From Bosea vaviloviae (GTDB lineage Bacteria > Pseudomonadota > Alphaproteobacteria > Rhizobiales > Beijerinckiaceae): DNA of 64,000 nucleotides. The position numbers were made by a program, and so were the translations under genes. The notes beneath the pieces are model-generated. The model was given only the letters and a program-made list of their open reading frames with translations, was not told where the DNA came from and made no database searches. The stretch is from contig NZ_CP017147.1 of the NCBI RefSeq assembly GCF_001741865.1, forward strand, positions 2,037,001 to 2,101,000. Reading direction: 5' to 3'. This document shows positions 34,686 through 43,278 of this stretch, piece by piece (the first letter of the stretch is position 1; each line of letters opens with the position of its first letter).

Positions 34686-36524
34686 TCATGGCCGCGCCTT
34701 GAGCGCGTCGTCATAGCGTTGGCGGGCCTGGGCGACCTCGGCCCGCGTCGAAATCTCGGGCACCGCGACATCCCACCAATGCCCGCCGGCATCGGTCGAG
34801 ATCATCGGGTCGGTGTCGATCACGACGACGCTGGTGCGGTCATGGGCCCTGCTTTCGCGCAGCGCCTCGTCGAGTTCGGCAAGGCTTGCCACCTTGCGCG
34901 AGACCGCACCGAGCGAGGCGGCGTGCGCGGCGAAATCGATCGCCGGCAATGTCTCGTGGCGGCTGTCGGCCAGGAGGTTGTTGAAGGGGGCGCCGCCGGT
35001 CGCGCCCTGCAATCGGTTGATGCAGCCAAATCCGCGATTATCGAGCACGACGATGGTGAGCTTCAGCCCCAGCATCACCGAGGTGGCGATCTCGGAGTTC
35101 ATCATCAGATAGGAGCCGTCGCCGAGCATGACGACGACCTCGCGGGCGGGGTCGGCCATCTTGACGCCGAGCCCGCCGGCGATCTCATAGCCCATGCAGG
35201 AATAGCCGTATTCCATATGGTAGCCGCCGGGCGCACCGGCCTGCCAGAGCTTGTGCAATTCGCCCGGCAAGCCGCCGGCGGCGCAGACCACGACATCGGA
35301 GGGCTCGCTCCAGCGCTGCACGGCGCCGAGGACCTGCGCATCGCTCGGCAGAGCCGCATTGCCGGCGGCGGTGTAATGCGCGGCGGTAGTGAGCCAGTCG
35401 GTCCTTGCGCTCTTCGCCTGCGCTGTCCAGGTCTCGGGCGCGCGGTGGCCTGCAAGTGCCGCATCGAGCTCGGCGAGCCCGGCGCGGGCGTCGCAGACGA
35501 GCGGCCGGGCGCGCTGCTTGCCGGCGTCGAAGGCCTGCACGTTCAGCCCGATGATGCGGCAGGCGGGATTGGAAAAGAGCGACCAGGATCCGGTGGTGAA
35601 GTCCTGCAGGCGCGTACCGATGGCGAGCACGACATCGGCCTCTTCCGCCATGGCATTGGCAGCGCCGGTCCCGGTGACGCCGATCGCGCCGAGATTGAGC
35701 GGATGGTCGAAGGGCAGGGCGCTCTTGCCGGCCTGCGTCTCGGCCGCCGGCAGCCCATGCGCCTCGCAGAAACGGGCGAGTTCGGCCTCGGCCTCGCCAT
35801 AGAGCACGCCGCCACCGACCACGACGAAGGGCTTTTCCGCGGCCTTGAGCAGTACGGCCGCTTCAGCCAGCTCGGCCTCATCCGGCCGCTGGCGGCGCGG
35901 CGTCCAGATGCGCTCGGCGAAGAAGGCTTCCGGATAATCGAAGGCCTCGGCTTGCACGTCCTGGCATAGCGCCAGCGTGACTGGCCCGCATTCGGCGGGG
36001 TCGGTGAGGACGGCCATGGCGCGCTCGAAGGCCGGGATCAATTGCTCGGGCCGGGTCAATCGGTCGAAATAGCGCGAGACCGGCTTGAAGCAGTCATTGG
36101 CCGAGACGGTGCCGTCGCCGAAATCCTCGATCTGCTGCAGCACCGGGTCGGGCCGGCGTCCGGCGAAGACATCGCCCGGCAGGAGCAGGAGCGGCAGGCG
36201 ATTGACATGGGCGACTGCGGCGGCGGTGACCATATTGGTCGCGCCGGGGCCGATGGAACTCGTTACCGCCATCATCCGCCGGCGTCGCGAGGCCTTGGCG
36301 AAGGCGATCGCCGCATGCGCCATCGCCTGTTCGTTATGGGCGCGGTAGGTCGGCAGCCCATCGCGTGCACCATGGAGCGCCTCGCCGAGGCCCGCGACAT
36401 TGCCATGGCCGAAGATCGCCCAGACACCGGCGAAGAGCGGTAGGGTCTGCCCGTCGATCACCGTTTTCTGCGCGGCGAGCGCCTTGACCAGCGCCTGCGC
36501 CATGGTGAGCCTGATCTTGGCCAT
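34686..36524 (-). CDS. iolD: 3D-(3,5/4)-trihydroxycyclohexane-1,2-dione hydrolase
   Basis: 612-residue thiamine-diphosphate enzyme that opens the six-membered ring in inositol breakdown. Pyrimidine-binding domain at the N-terminus (GHGNVAGLGEALHG, YRAHNEQAMAHAAIAFAKA with the catalytic Glu), central FAD-like Rossmann domain, and the ThDP motif GDGSYLMMNSEIATSVMLGL-VLDNRGFGCIN. The first GHGN segment and the C-terminal DTDPMISTDAGGHWWDVAVPEIS are IolD-specific. ATG 36524 was chosen. The gene lies 11 bp after iolC. Confidence 0.96.
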   Translation of the reverse strand: MAKIRLTMAQALVKALAAQKTVIDGQTLPLFAGVWAIFGHGNVAGLGEALHGARDGLPTYRAHNEQAMAHAAIAFAKASRRRRMMAVTSSIGPGATNMVTAAAVAHVNRLPLLLLPGDVFAGRRPDPVLQQIEDFGDGTVSANDCFKPVSRYFDRLTRPEQLIPAFERAMAVLTDPAECGPVTLALCQDVQAEAFDYPEAFFAERIWTPRRQRPDEAELAEAAVLLKAAEKPFVVVGGGVLYGEAEAELARFCEAHGLPAAETQAGKSALPFDHPLNLGAIGVTGTGAANAMAEEADVVLAIGTRLQDFTTGSWSLFSNPACRIIGLNVQAFDAGKQRARPLVCDARAGLAELDAALAGHRAPETWTAQAKSARTDWLTTAAHYTAAGNAALPSDAQVLGAVQRWSEPSDVVVCAAGGLPGELHKLWQAGAPGGYHMEYGYSCMGYEIAGGLGVKMADPAREVVVMLGDGSYLMMNSEIATSVMLGLKLTIVVLDNRGFGCINRLQGATGGAPFNNLLADSRHETLPAIDFAAHAASLGAVSRKVASLAELDEALRESRAHDRTSVVVIDTDPMISTDAGGHWWDVAVPEISTRAEVAQARQRYDDALKARP

Positions 36525-36535
36525 CGGCTGTCTCC

Positions 36536-38449
36536 TCACCGGCTTTCCCAGGCAGCGGCCAGCTTGCCGAAGTTCTGTGCCATCCGCACAGTGGCGGCCT
36601 CGTCGTCGATCGCGCCCGAAAGCCATGCGCGCGCCACCTCGCCGAAGATGGTGCGCCCGATCGCGAAGCCCTTGACCGAGGCGGCATTCCGCGAGCCCCG
36701 GAAGGCCTGCATGACGACGTCCTCCGGCGCATCGAGCCCGAGCAGCAATACGCCGCGGCAATAGGGATCGTGCGTCGCGATCACGTTGTCGATCGCCTGC
36801 CAGGCGGCGGCCGAGGGCTGGGTTTCCAGCTTCCACCAATCGGGCCGGATGCCGATGGCGTAGAGCCGTTCCATCACCTGCGCCGTGCTGTCGTCATGCA
36901 GCGGGCCGTGCTTGGAGGCGATGATCTCGACCAGCAATTCGCGCCCGACCTGCCGGCAGGCCAGGGCCACGCGCTTCAGCACGGCCTCCTGCGCGGCCTT
37001 GAGCTCGGCGGGGTCGTCCGGGTGGTAGAAGCACAGGCATTTGGCGATGTGATCCACCGGCCATTCCGCCAGCGTCGCCCCCAAAGAGCCGGTTGCGTCC
37101 GTCTCGAGCACCAGCGGCCGCGAGCCGGGCAATTCGAGCGGGCGCGCGATCCAGAAACCGTGGTCGCCGGCCCGGAACAGCGCCTCGCGGCCATGCTTCC
37201 CGTCGATCAGCATGCCGAAACCGGGCCGCCCGGCCGCGACCCGCGCGGCGGCCGCGACAGCGAGCGTCTTGAAGGCGGCGATGCGCTCATGCGGTGCGCC
37301 CACGACGTCGGCCATGTTTTCCAACTGAGCGCGATGGTCGATGGCGAGCGCCATGATACCGGCGGGTTGGGGCTGGCGCGTCGTCGCCCAATGGACGTGG
37401 TTGATCTCGACATCCTGCCGCAGCGCGCGATGCTGCGAGCCATGCTTCAGGAAATATTGCAGCTCCGGGAAGGTCGGGCTCTCCGGCGAGCAGAGCAGCC
37501 GCGAGACCGCGAAAGCGCCGCAGGCATTGGCCCAGGCGCAACAGGTTTCGATCGGCTCGTCACGCAGAAAACCGCGCAGGAAGCCTGACATGAAGGCGTC
37601 GCCGGCGCCCAATACATTGTAGACCTCGACTGGAAAGCCCGGCCCCTTGATGCCGTCCTCGATCGAGGCGGGGATCGCGCCGGTGAAGACTACGCAGCCC
37701 ATCGGCCCGCGCTTGCAGACGATGGTCGCAGTGCTCAAGCTGCGGATCGTGCGGATGGCCGTGAGCGTATCCTCGGAGCCGCCGGCGGCGTGGAGCTCCT
37801 CCTCGGTGCCGACGATCAGGTCGCAATGCGGCAGGATCTCCTGCAAATGCCGCGTCACATTGTCGGAACGGACATAGCGTTCCTCGCCGGCGGCATGGCC
37901 CGCCAGGCCCCAGAGATTGGGCCGGTAATCGACATCGAACACGACCTTGCGGCCATGCTTGCGGGCGAAGCGGATCGCCTTTTTCTGCGCGGCGGCGGCG
38001 TCGGGCAGCGCAAAATGCGTTCCCGTCACGACGATCGCCTTGGCCGAGGCGATGAAGGCCTCATGGATCTCGCTCTCATGCAGCGCCGCATCGGCGCAGT
38101 CGCTGCGGTAGAAGATCAGCGGAAAGGTCTTCTCGTCGCGCACGCCCAGGATCACCAGCGCGGTCAGGCGCTTGGGATCGGTGACGACGCCGTTCGTCTC
38201 GACACCTTCCCGCTCGAGCTGCTCGAGGATGAAGCGGCCCATCTGCTCGTCGCCGACGCGGGTGATCACCGCCGATTTCAGCCCGAGCCGCGCCGTGCCG
38301 ATGGCGATATTGGTCGGGCAGCCGCCGACGGCCTTGACGAAGGTCCCCATATCCTCCAGCCGCCCGCCGATCTGCTGGCCGTAGAGATCGACCGAGGAGC
38401 GGCCGATGGCGATGACGTCGAGCGTCGTGTCGGAAGCGGCTGTCGGCAT
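36536..38449 (-). CDS. iolC: Bifunctional 5-dehydro-2-deoxygluconokinase with C-terminal DUF2090 domain (IolC-J-like)
   Basis: 637 residues. Residues ~10-330 are a PfkB sugar kinase (VIAIGRSSVDLYGQQIGG, GGCPTNIAIGTARLGLKS, and the anion-hole signature NVLGAGDAFMSGFLRGFL). It phosphorylates 2-deoxy-5-keto-gluconate, giving the DKGP inducer. Residues ~335-637 are a DUF2090 TIM barrel, in many alphaproteobacteria fused to IolC and thought to act as the IolJ aldolase (FGMLIDGKHGREALF, LCFYHPDD). No separate iolJ is visible nearby, consistent with that. ATG 38449 gives MPTAASDTTLDVIAIG. Confidence 0.94.
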   Translation of the reverse strand: MPTAASDTTLDVIAIGRSSVDLYGQQIGGRLEDMGTFVKAVGGCPTNIAIGTARLGLKSAVITRVGDEQMGRFILEQLEREGVETNGVVTDPKRLTALVILGVRDEKTFPLIFYRSDCADAALHESEIHEAFIASAKAIVVTGTHFALPDAAAAQKKAIRFARKHGRKVVFDVDYRPNLWGLAGHAAGEERYVRSDNVTRHLQEILPHCDLIVGTEEELHAAGGSEDTLTAIRTIRSLSTATIVCKRGPMGCVVFTGAIPASIEDGIKGPGFPVEVYNVLGAGDAFMSGFLRGFLRDEPIETCCAWANACGAFAVSRLLCSPESPTFPELQYFLKHGSQHRALRQDVEINHVHWATTRQPQPAGIMALAIDHRAQLENMADVVGAPHERIAAFKTLAVAAAARVAAGRPGFGMLIDGKHGREALFRAGDHGFWIARPLELPGSRPLVLETDATGSLGATLAEWPVDHIAKCLCFYHPDDPAELKAAQEAVLKRVALACRQVGRELLVEIIASKHGPLHDDSTAQVMERLYAIGIRPDWWKLETQPSAAAWQAIDNVIATHDPYCRGVLLLGLDAPEDVVMQAFRGSRNAASVKGFAIGRTIFGEVARAWLSGAIDDEAATVRMAQNFGKLAAAWESR

Positions 38450-38463
38450 GTGGGTTCTGCGCT

Positions 38464-39327
38464 CTATCGATCGAGGTCTGGGTCGGCCGAGAGGCCGGAT
38501 TTCTCGGCTGTCGCGACGGCCAGAGTCATCGCCACCGCGAAGGTCGCGGCGACCGAACGGAAGGCGCCGTAATCGGCCTCGGCGACCTCGAGCCAGAGGT
38601 GGCAATTCTCGGCGAGCGGGCTGAGCGCGCTGTCGGTCAGTGCGAGTACCGGCACACCGCGCTGATGCGCGGCTGCCGCGATCTCGACGGTCATGGCGGC
38701 ATAGGGCGCGTAGCTCACCGCGAGCACGACGTCGCCCGGGCCGGCGATCGCCGCCTGCTCGGGTCCCAGCCCCGCGACATTGTCGACCAATACGGCGCGG
38801 ATGCCGAGCTTGCCGAAGGCGTAGGCGAGATAGGAGACGACCGGGAACATGCGTCTGGCGCCGACCAGCACGATCGTCCGGGCTCCGGCCAGCAGGGTCA
38901 CGGCAGCTTCAAGATCGGCAGGCCGGATCGCTGCCTTGACCTGCGTCAGCGAGGTTTCGCTGGCATGGACGAAACCCTCCAGCAGCGCCACGGCACCGCC
39001 TGTCGCGGCTTGCGTGCTGCGCAGTGCCGCCAGCCGCTCGCGATGGTCGACGACCTGGCGGCGCAGGCGCGAGCGGAAGACCTCCTGCATCTCGCTGAAG
39101 CCGGAATAGTCGAGCGCCTGGGCGAAGCGCACCAGGGTCGAGGCCTGCACGCCGGCGCGCTCGGCGATCTGCGCCGTCGAGCCGAAGGCCATGTCGTCGA
39201 GATGGGCGAGAGCGTGGTCGGCGACCTGCTTCAGGCGCTTCGGCAGCCTCGGCCGGCGCTGGCGCAGCAGCGCGACGAAGCCGTCGAAGTCCTTGATTGG
39301 CGCGGCTGTCTGTGGCTCGGCTGGCAT
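38464..39327 (-). CDS. iolR: RpiR/MurR-family regulator, IolR
   Basis: 287 residues. HTH_6 domain at ~10-90 (HALAHLDDMAFGSTAQIAERAGVQASTLVRFAQALDYSGF) followed by a SIS sugar-phosphate isomerase-like domain ~125-265 (ARTIVLVGARRMFPVVSYLAYAFGKLGIRAVLV, ISYAP-type loops). It is upstream of iolCDEB in the order reported for Sinorhizobium meliloti iolRCDEB, where IolR represses the genes until the kinase product appears. Its own upstream region carries a perfect GGAA-N6-TTCC site at 39373. Confidence 0.94.
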   Translation of the reverse strand: MPAEPQTAAPIKDFDGFVALLRQRRPRLPKRLKQVADHALAHLDDMAFGSTAQIAERAGVQASTLVRFAQALDYSGFSEMQEVFRSRLRRQVVDHRERLAALRSTQAATGGAVALLEGFVHASETSLTQVKAAIRPADLEAAVTLLAGARTIVLVGARRMFPVVSYLAYAFGKLGIRAVLVDNVAGLGPEQAAIAGPGDVVLAVSYAPYAAMTVEIAAAAHQRGVPVLALTDSALSPLAENCHLWLEVAEADYGAFRSVAATFAVAMTLAVATAEKSGLSADPDLDR

Positions 39328-39372
39328 GCGTTTCCCGCTTGGGCGCGGCCTTGACTTCGTAAGCCGGCGGGC

Positions 39373-39386
39373 GGAATGTTTATTCC
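39373..39386. promoter_or_regulatory. IolR operator GGAA-N6-TTCC at the divergent iolR promoter
   Basis: GGAA (39373-39376), TGTTTA, TTCC (39383-39386) in the 119-bp gap between iolR (minus) and the SDR gene (plus). It matches exactly the palindrome reported as the IolR target in Sinorhizobium meliloti, so one site could repress both directions. The surrounding sequence (TTTATTCCAATCTACG...) resembles the region at 47230. Confidence 0.8.
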
Positions 39387-39446
39387 AATCTACGAGAAAA
39401 ACAATCCGCTCGTATCAAAATGATGCGCATGGGAGCGTGACGCCAG

Positions 39447-40247
39447 GTGCCGAACCGTGATGCCTTCAGCAGGGATCTGACGGGCAAGGTCGCCATCGTG
39501 ACCGGCGGCAGCCAGGGGCTGGGCGAGGCGATTGCGCGCGAATTCGCGGCGCGCGGCATCGCCGGCCTGCTGCTGACCGGCCGCAACCGGGTGCGCGGCG
39601 AAGCGGTGGCGGCGTCGCTGCGTAGCGCGGGCTGCGATGTCCGTTTTCATGAGGCCGATCTCGCCGATCTCGCCGCCGTGAAGGCGATCGTGCCGGCAGC
39701 CGAGGCTGCCTTCGGGCGCATCGACATTCTGGTCAATGCCGCAGGCGATACCGATCGCGGCACGATCCTCGACACCACGCCCGAGCTCTATGAGCGCATC
39801 ATGGCGGTGAATCTGCGCGCGCCCTTCTTCCTGATCCAGGGAGCGGGCGAGGCGATGGCGCGGCTCGGTATCGAAGGCGCGATCGTCAACATCCAGTCGA
39901 TGTCGGCCCATGGCGGTCAGCCCTTCCTCTCCGCCTACAGCGTCTCCAAGGCGGCGCTCGCCGCCTTGACCAAGAACGCCGCCTTCGGCCTGCTGGCGCA
40001 GCGCATCCGGGTCAACGGCCTCAATATCGGCTGGATGGCAACGCCGGGTGAGGACGCGATCATGCGGCTGCGCCACGACGCAAGGGATGGCTGGCTCGAC
40101 AGGGCGGCAAGCGGGCAGCCCTTCGGCCGGTTGATCGACCCGCGCGAGGTCGCCAAGGCGGTGGCTTATCTGGCGTCGGAAGAATCCGGCCTGATGACCG
40201 GCTCCAACATCGATTTCGACCAGACGATTCTGGGTGCACATGACTGA
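39447..40247 (+). CDS. Short-chain dehydrogenase/reductase linked to inositol genes
   Basis: 266-residue classical SDR, GTG start. Cofactor motif [26 protein letters not shown], catalytic [23 protein letters not shown] with Ser and Tyr-x-x-x-Lys intact. It is the first gene reading right from the IolR operator, 83 bp before iolG. A role in oxidising an alternative inositol isomer or a polyol is likely but unproven. Confidence 0.9.
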   Translation: MPNRDAFSRDLTGKVAIVTGGSQGLGEAIAREFAARGIAGLLLTGRNRVRGEAVAASLRSAGCDVRFHEADLADLAAVKAIVPAAEAAFGRIDILVNAAGDTDRGTILDTTPELYERIMAVNLRAPFFLIQGAGEAMARLGIEGAIVNIQSMSAHGGQPFLSAYSVSKAALAALTKNAAFGLLAQRIRVNGLNIGWMATPGEDAIMRLRHDARDGWLDRAASGQPFGRLIDPREVAKAVAYLASEESGLMTGSNIDFDQTILGAHD

Positions 40248-40286
40248 TCTCCGCGCACATGACTGATTTTGGCGCGCATAACTGAT
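40236..40286 (+). repeat. Three 19-bp tandem repeats at the SDR 3' end
   Basis: GCACATGACTGAT starts at 40236 and again at 40255, and the near copy GCGCATAACTGAT starts at 40274. The spacing is exactly 19 bp and the last copy has two changes. The SDR stop codon lies in the first copy. Regular phasing looks like an iteron or regulator array ahead of iolG, though it may only be a local duplication. Confidence 0.6.
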
Positions 40287-40330
40287 GCGGGCCCGACGAC
40301 ACGAAGCTTGACCATAGGACAACGACGACA

Positions 40331-41329
40331 ATGCGATTTGGATTGCTGGGCGCCGGGCGGATCGGCCGCATTCACGGACTGAACGTCGCCGCGCGGGCCG
40401 ATGCCGCGCTGGTCGCGGTCGCCGATGCCTCGAAGGAGGCGGCCTCCGCGCTGGCGGCGGGGACGGGCGCGCATGTCGCCGGCATCGACGCCATCTTGGC
40501 CGACGCCAGCATCGACGCCATTCTGATCTGCACGCCGACCGACACCCATGCCGATCTCATCGAAGCAGCCGTCTCGGCCGGTAAGGCGGTGTTCTGCGAG
40601 AAGCCGGTCGATCTCGATGCGCAGCGCATCCGTCGCTGCCTGAAGCTGGTCTCGCAGACCGGGAAGCCCTTGATGATCGGCTTCAATCGCCGCTTCGACC
40701 CCAGTTTCGCGGCGCTCGAACGCCGCCTGCGCGCAGGCGAGGCCGGCGCGATCGAGATCGTCAGCGTGATCTCGCGCGATCCCTCGCCGCCGCCGGTCGA
40801 GTATGTCGCGCGTTCGGGCGGGCTGTTCCGCGACATGATGATCCATGATTTCGACATGGCGCGCTTCCTCCTCGCCGAAGAGCCGGTCGAGGTTTTCGCG
40901 CTGGGCTCGGCGCTGGTCGATCCGGCGATCGGGCAGGCCGGCGATGTCGACACCGCTGCCGTGCTGATGAAGACCGCCTCGGGCCGGATCGCGCAGATCT
41001 CGAATTCTCGGCGCGCCACCTATGGCTATGACCAGCGCATCGAGGTGCATGGCTCCAAGGGCATGCTGCGCGCCGGCAACATTCACGAGACCACGGTCGA
41101 GAGTGCGACCGGCGCCGGCTTCCGCGCCGATCCCGTGCAGAACTTCTTCCTCGAGCGCTATGCGGCGGCCTATCGCGCCGAGCTCGAGGCTTTCATCGCT
41201 GCCTGCCGGGGTGGAACGGCGGCAAGGCCCTCTGGTCTCGACGGTCTCAAGGCCCAGATCCTGGCCGACGCCGCCACGGAGTCGGCGCGCACGGGCAAAC
41301 CTGTCGCCGTTGCGCTGGAGGCGAATTGA
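40331..41329 (+). CDS. iolG: Inositol 2-dehydrogenase
   Basis: 332 residues, Gfo/Idh/MocA family. N-terminal Rossmann motif FGLLGAGRIGRIHG, VFCEKPVDLD with the catalytic Lys-Pro segment, IGFNRRFDPS and GGLFRDMMIHDFDMARFL with the conserved Asp and His. It oxidises myo-inositol to scyllo-inosose with NAD. The 19-bp repeats lie 45 bp upstream. The next gene begins 3 bp after the stop. Confidence 0.93.
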   Translation: MRFGLLGAGRIGRIHGLNVAARADAALVAVADASKEAASALAAGTGAHVAGIDAILADASIDAILICTPTDTHADLIEAAVSAGKAVFCEKPVDLDAQRIRRCLKLVSQTGKPLMIGFNRRFDPSFAALERRLRAGEAGAIEIVSVISRDPSPPPVEYVARSGGLFRDMMIHDFDMARFLLAEEPVEVFALGSALVDPAIGQAGDVDTAAVLMKTASGRIAQISNSRRATYGYDQRIEVHGSKGMLRAGNIHETTVESATGAGFRADPVQNFFLERYAAAYRAELEAFIAACRGGTAARPSGLDGLKAQILADAATESARTGKPVAVALEAN

Positions 41330-41331
41330 CC

Positions 41332-42114
41332 ATGTCGCCAGCCGAACTTGACCTTCGTCAATATGCCGTGCTCGGCCTCGTCACCGAGGCGAGCCGGATG
41401 GCGCTCGACTATTTCCGCAAGCGCGACAGCCTCGGCGTGACCATGAAGGGCGCGCAGGATTGGCTCACTGTCGCCGATGGCGCGGTCGAGGATTTTCTGC
41501 GCCAGCGCCTCGGTGTGTTGTTCCCTTCGGATGCTGTCATCGGCGAGGAGGGCGGCGGCGAGAATTCCGATGCGGTCTGGATCATCGATCCGATCGACGG
41601 CACCTCGAATTTCGCCCGTGGTGACCGCAACTGGTGCATCTCGATCGGCTTTCTGAATCATGGCGTGCCGGAGATCGGCATCATCGCCGCCCCGGCTCTG
41701 GACGAGATCTATCTCGGCCGGCGCGGGCGCGGCGCGAGCATGAACGGCCAGCCGATCCAAGTTTCGGGGGCTGGCGACATCACGCGCGCTTATGTCGAGA
41801 TGGGCTGGTCGACGCGCATTCTCGCGGCCGATTATCTCGCCATGATCGGGCGCGGCCTGGCGGCAGGCGCATCGGTCAAACGCTCCGGCTCCGGTGCGCT
41901 CGGGCTCTGCCATGTCGCGAATGGCCGCACCGAGGCCTATGTCGAATTGCACATCAATGCCTGGGACGTCGCCGCGGGCGTCGTCATCGCCGGCGAAGCC
42001 GGCGCCGTGCTCAATGAATTCTTCACCGGGGACGCCATCGCCAAGGGCAACCCGGTCCTGTGCTGCACGCCGGCGCTTGCCGACGAGATGAGGGCGATCA
42101 GCGGAATTTCTTAG
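41332..42114 (+). CDS. Inositol-monophosphatase family protein
   Basis: 260 residues of the Mg-dependent, Li-sensitive phosphatase fold. Metal-binding motifs are complete: VIGEEGGGENSD, WIIDPIDGTSNFARGDRNW and the C-terminal INAWDVAAGVVIAGEAG. It would release inorganic phosphate from inositol monophosphates or similar sugar phosphates. It follows iolG by 3 bp and precedes a binding-protein-dependent importer. In E. coli-type SuhB the same fold has RNA roles, but the context favours a catabolic job here. Confidence 0.9.
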   Translation: MSPAELDLRQYAVLGLVTEASRMALDYFRKRDSLGVTMKGAQDWLTVADGAVEDFLRQRLGVLFPSDAVIGEEGGGENSDAVWIIDPIDGTSNFARGDRNWCISIGFLNHGVPEIGIIAAPALDEIYLGRRGRGASMNGQPIQVSGAGDITRAYVEMGWSTRILAADYLAMIGRGLAAGASVKRSGSGALGLCHVANGRTEAYVELHINAWDVAAGVVIAGEAGAVLNEFFTGDAIAKGNPVLCCTPALADEMRAISGIS

Positions 42115-42207
42115 CCAGCAACTGATCCGTTGATCTTTGCGCGAAAGCCGTCAGAGTTCAGCCAACGACAGAACAACGAACGAAACGTTCGACCAGGGAG
42201 GACGACC

Positions 42208-43248
42208 ATGAAGACCCAATCCTGGCTTGCCGCCGGAGTGTTCGCCGCTGTTGCCGCCGCTTCGCCGTTGGCAACCTCTCCAGCGAAGGCGCAAGGCGCG
42301 CTGGTGATGTATTGCGGCGTCCAGGAAGAATGGTGCCGCGCCATGTCGACCGCCTTCGAGAAGGAGACCGGCATCAAGGTTGCGATGACGCGCAAATCGG
42401 CGGGCGAGATCTATGCCCAGCTCAAGGCGGAATCGGCTAATCCGCGTGGCGATATCTGGTGGGGCGGCACTGGCGATCCGCATCTCCAGGCGGCCGAGGA
42501 GGGGCTGACGCAGGAATACGAGTCGCCCGCCAATAAGGATCTGAACGACTGGGCGATCTCGCAGTGGAAGGCCGCCAAGCAGCGCTCGATCGGCATCTAT
42601 GCCGGCGCGCTCGGCTTCGGCTTCAACACCCAGCAGATCAAGTCCAAGGGCATGGCGGAGCCGAAATGCTGGGCCGATCTGCTCGACCCCAAGCTCAAGG
42701 ACGACGTCCAGGTCGCCGACCCCAACTCGTCAGGCACGGCCTATAACCTGCTCGCGACGGTGGTGCAGCTGATGGGCGAGGACAAGGCCTTCGCCTACCT
42801 CAAGGCCCTGCACAAGAACATCAACCAGTACACCAAATCGGGCGCCGCGCCGGCCAAGGCGACGAGCCTGGGCGAGACCGCCGTCGGCATCGTCTTCATC
42901 CACGACGCCGTCGTCTTCGCGGTGCAGGGCGATCCGATCAAGCCGGTCGCGCCCTGCGAGGGCACGGGTTACGAGATCGGCTCAATGTCGATCGTCAAGG
43001 GCGCGCGCAATCTCGACAACGCCAAGAAGTTCTACGACTGGGCGCTGACGCCCGCCGCGCAAGGGCTCGCCGGACCGGCGAAATCCTATCAGGTGCCGTC
43101 GAACAAGAATGCGCCGGTGCCGCCGCAATCGCCGAAGATGTCGGAGATGAAGCTGATCGACTACGACTTCGTCAAATACGGCTCCTCGGCCGAGCGCACG
43201 CGCTTGCTCGCCAAATGGGACCGCGAGGTCAAGGCGCTGCCGAAGTAG
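42208..43248 (+). CDS. ABC transporter substrate-binding protein (FbpA/AfuA-like)
   Basis: 346 residues with signal peptide (LAAGVFAAVAAASPLATSPAKA). The periplasmic binding domain is family 1 (LVMYCGVQEEWCRAMSTAFEKETGIKV, ARGDIWWGG-type loop, GTGYEIGSMSIVKGARN). FbpA iron binders carry adjacent Tyr ligands, which I do not find here, so ferric iron is unlikely. AfuA-type relatives bind hexose phosphates instead. It starts the importer with the two-domain permease and ATPase below, and a good ribosome-binding site (GGGAGG) precedes ATG 42208. Confidence 0.88.
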   Translation: MKTQSWLAAGVFAAVAAASPLATSPAKAQGALVMYCGVQEEWCRAMSTAFEKETGIKVAMTRKSAGEIYAQLKAESANPRGDIWWGGTGDPHLQAAEEGLTQEYESPANKDLNDWAISQWKAAKQRSIGIYAGALGFGFNTQQIKSKGMAEPKCWADLLDPKLKDDVQVADPNSSGTAYNLLATVVQLMGEDKAFAYLKALHKNINQYTKSGAAPAKATSLGETAVGIVFIHDAVVFAVQGDPIKPVAPCEGTGYEIGSMSIVKGARNLDNAKKFYDWALTPAAQGLAGPAKSYQVPSNKNAPVPPQSPKMSEMKLIDYDFVKYGSSAERTRLLAKWDREVKALPK

Positions 43249-43278
43249 GTGACGGGCTCTCGGGCGGAGACGGCTGAC

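Noticed and set aside
40236..40286. CRISPR-like direct repeats
   Set aside because: Only three short copies, no spacers of uniform unique sequence, no cas genes.
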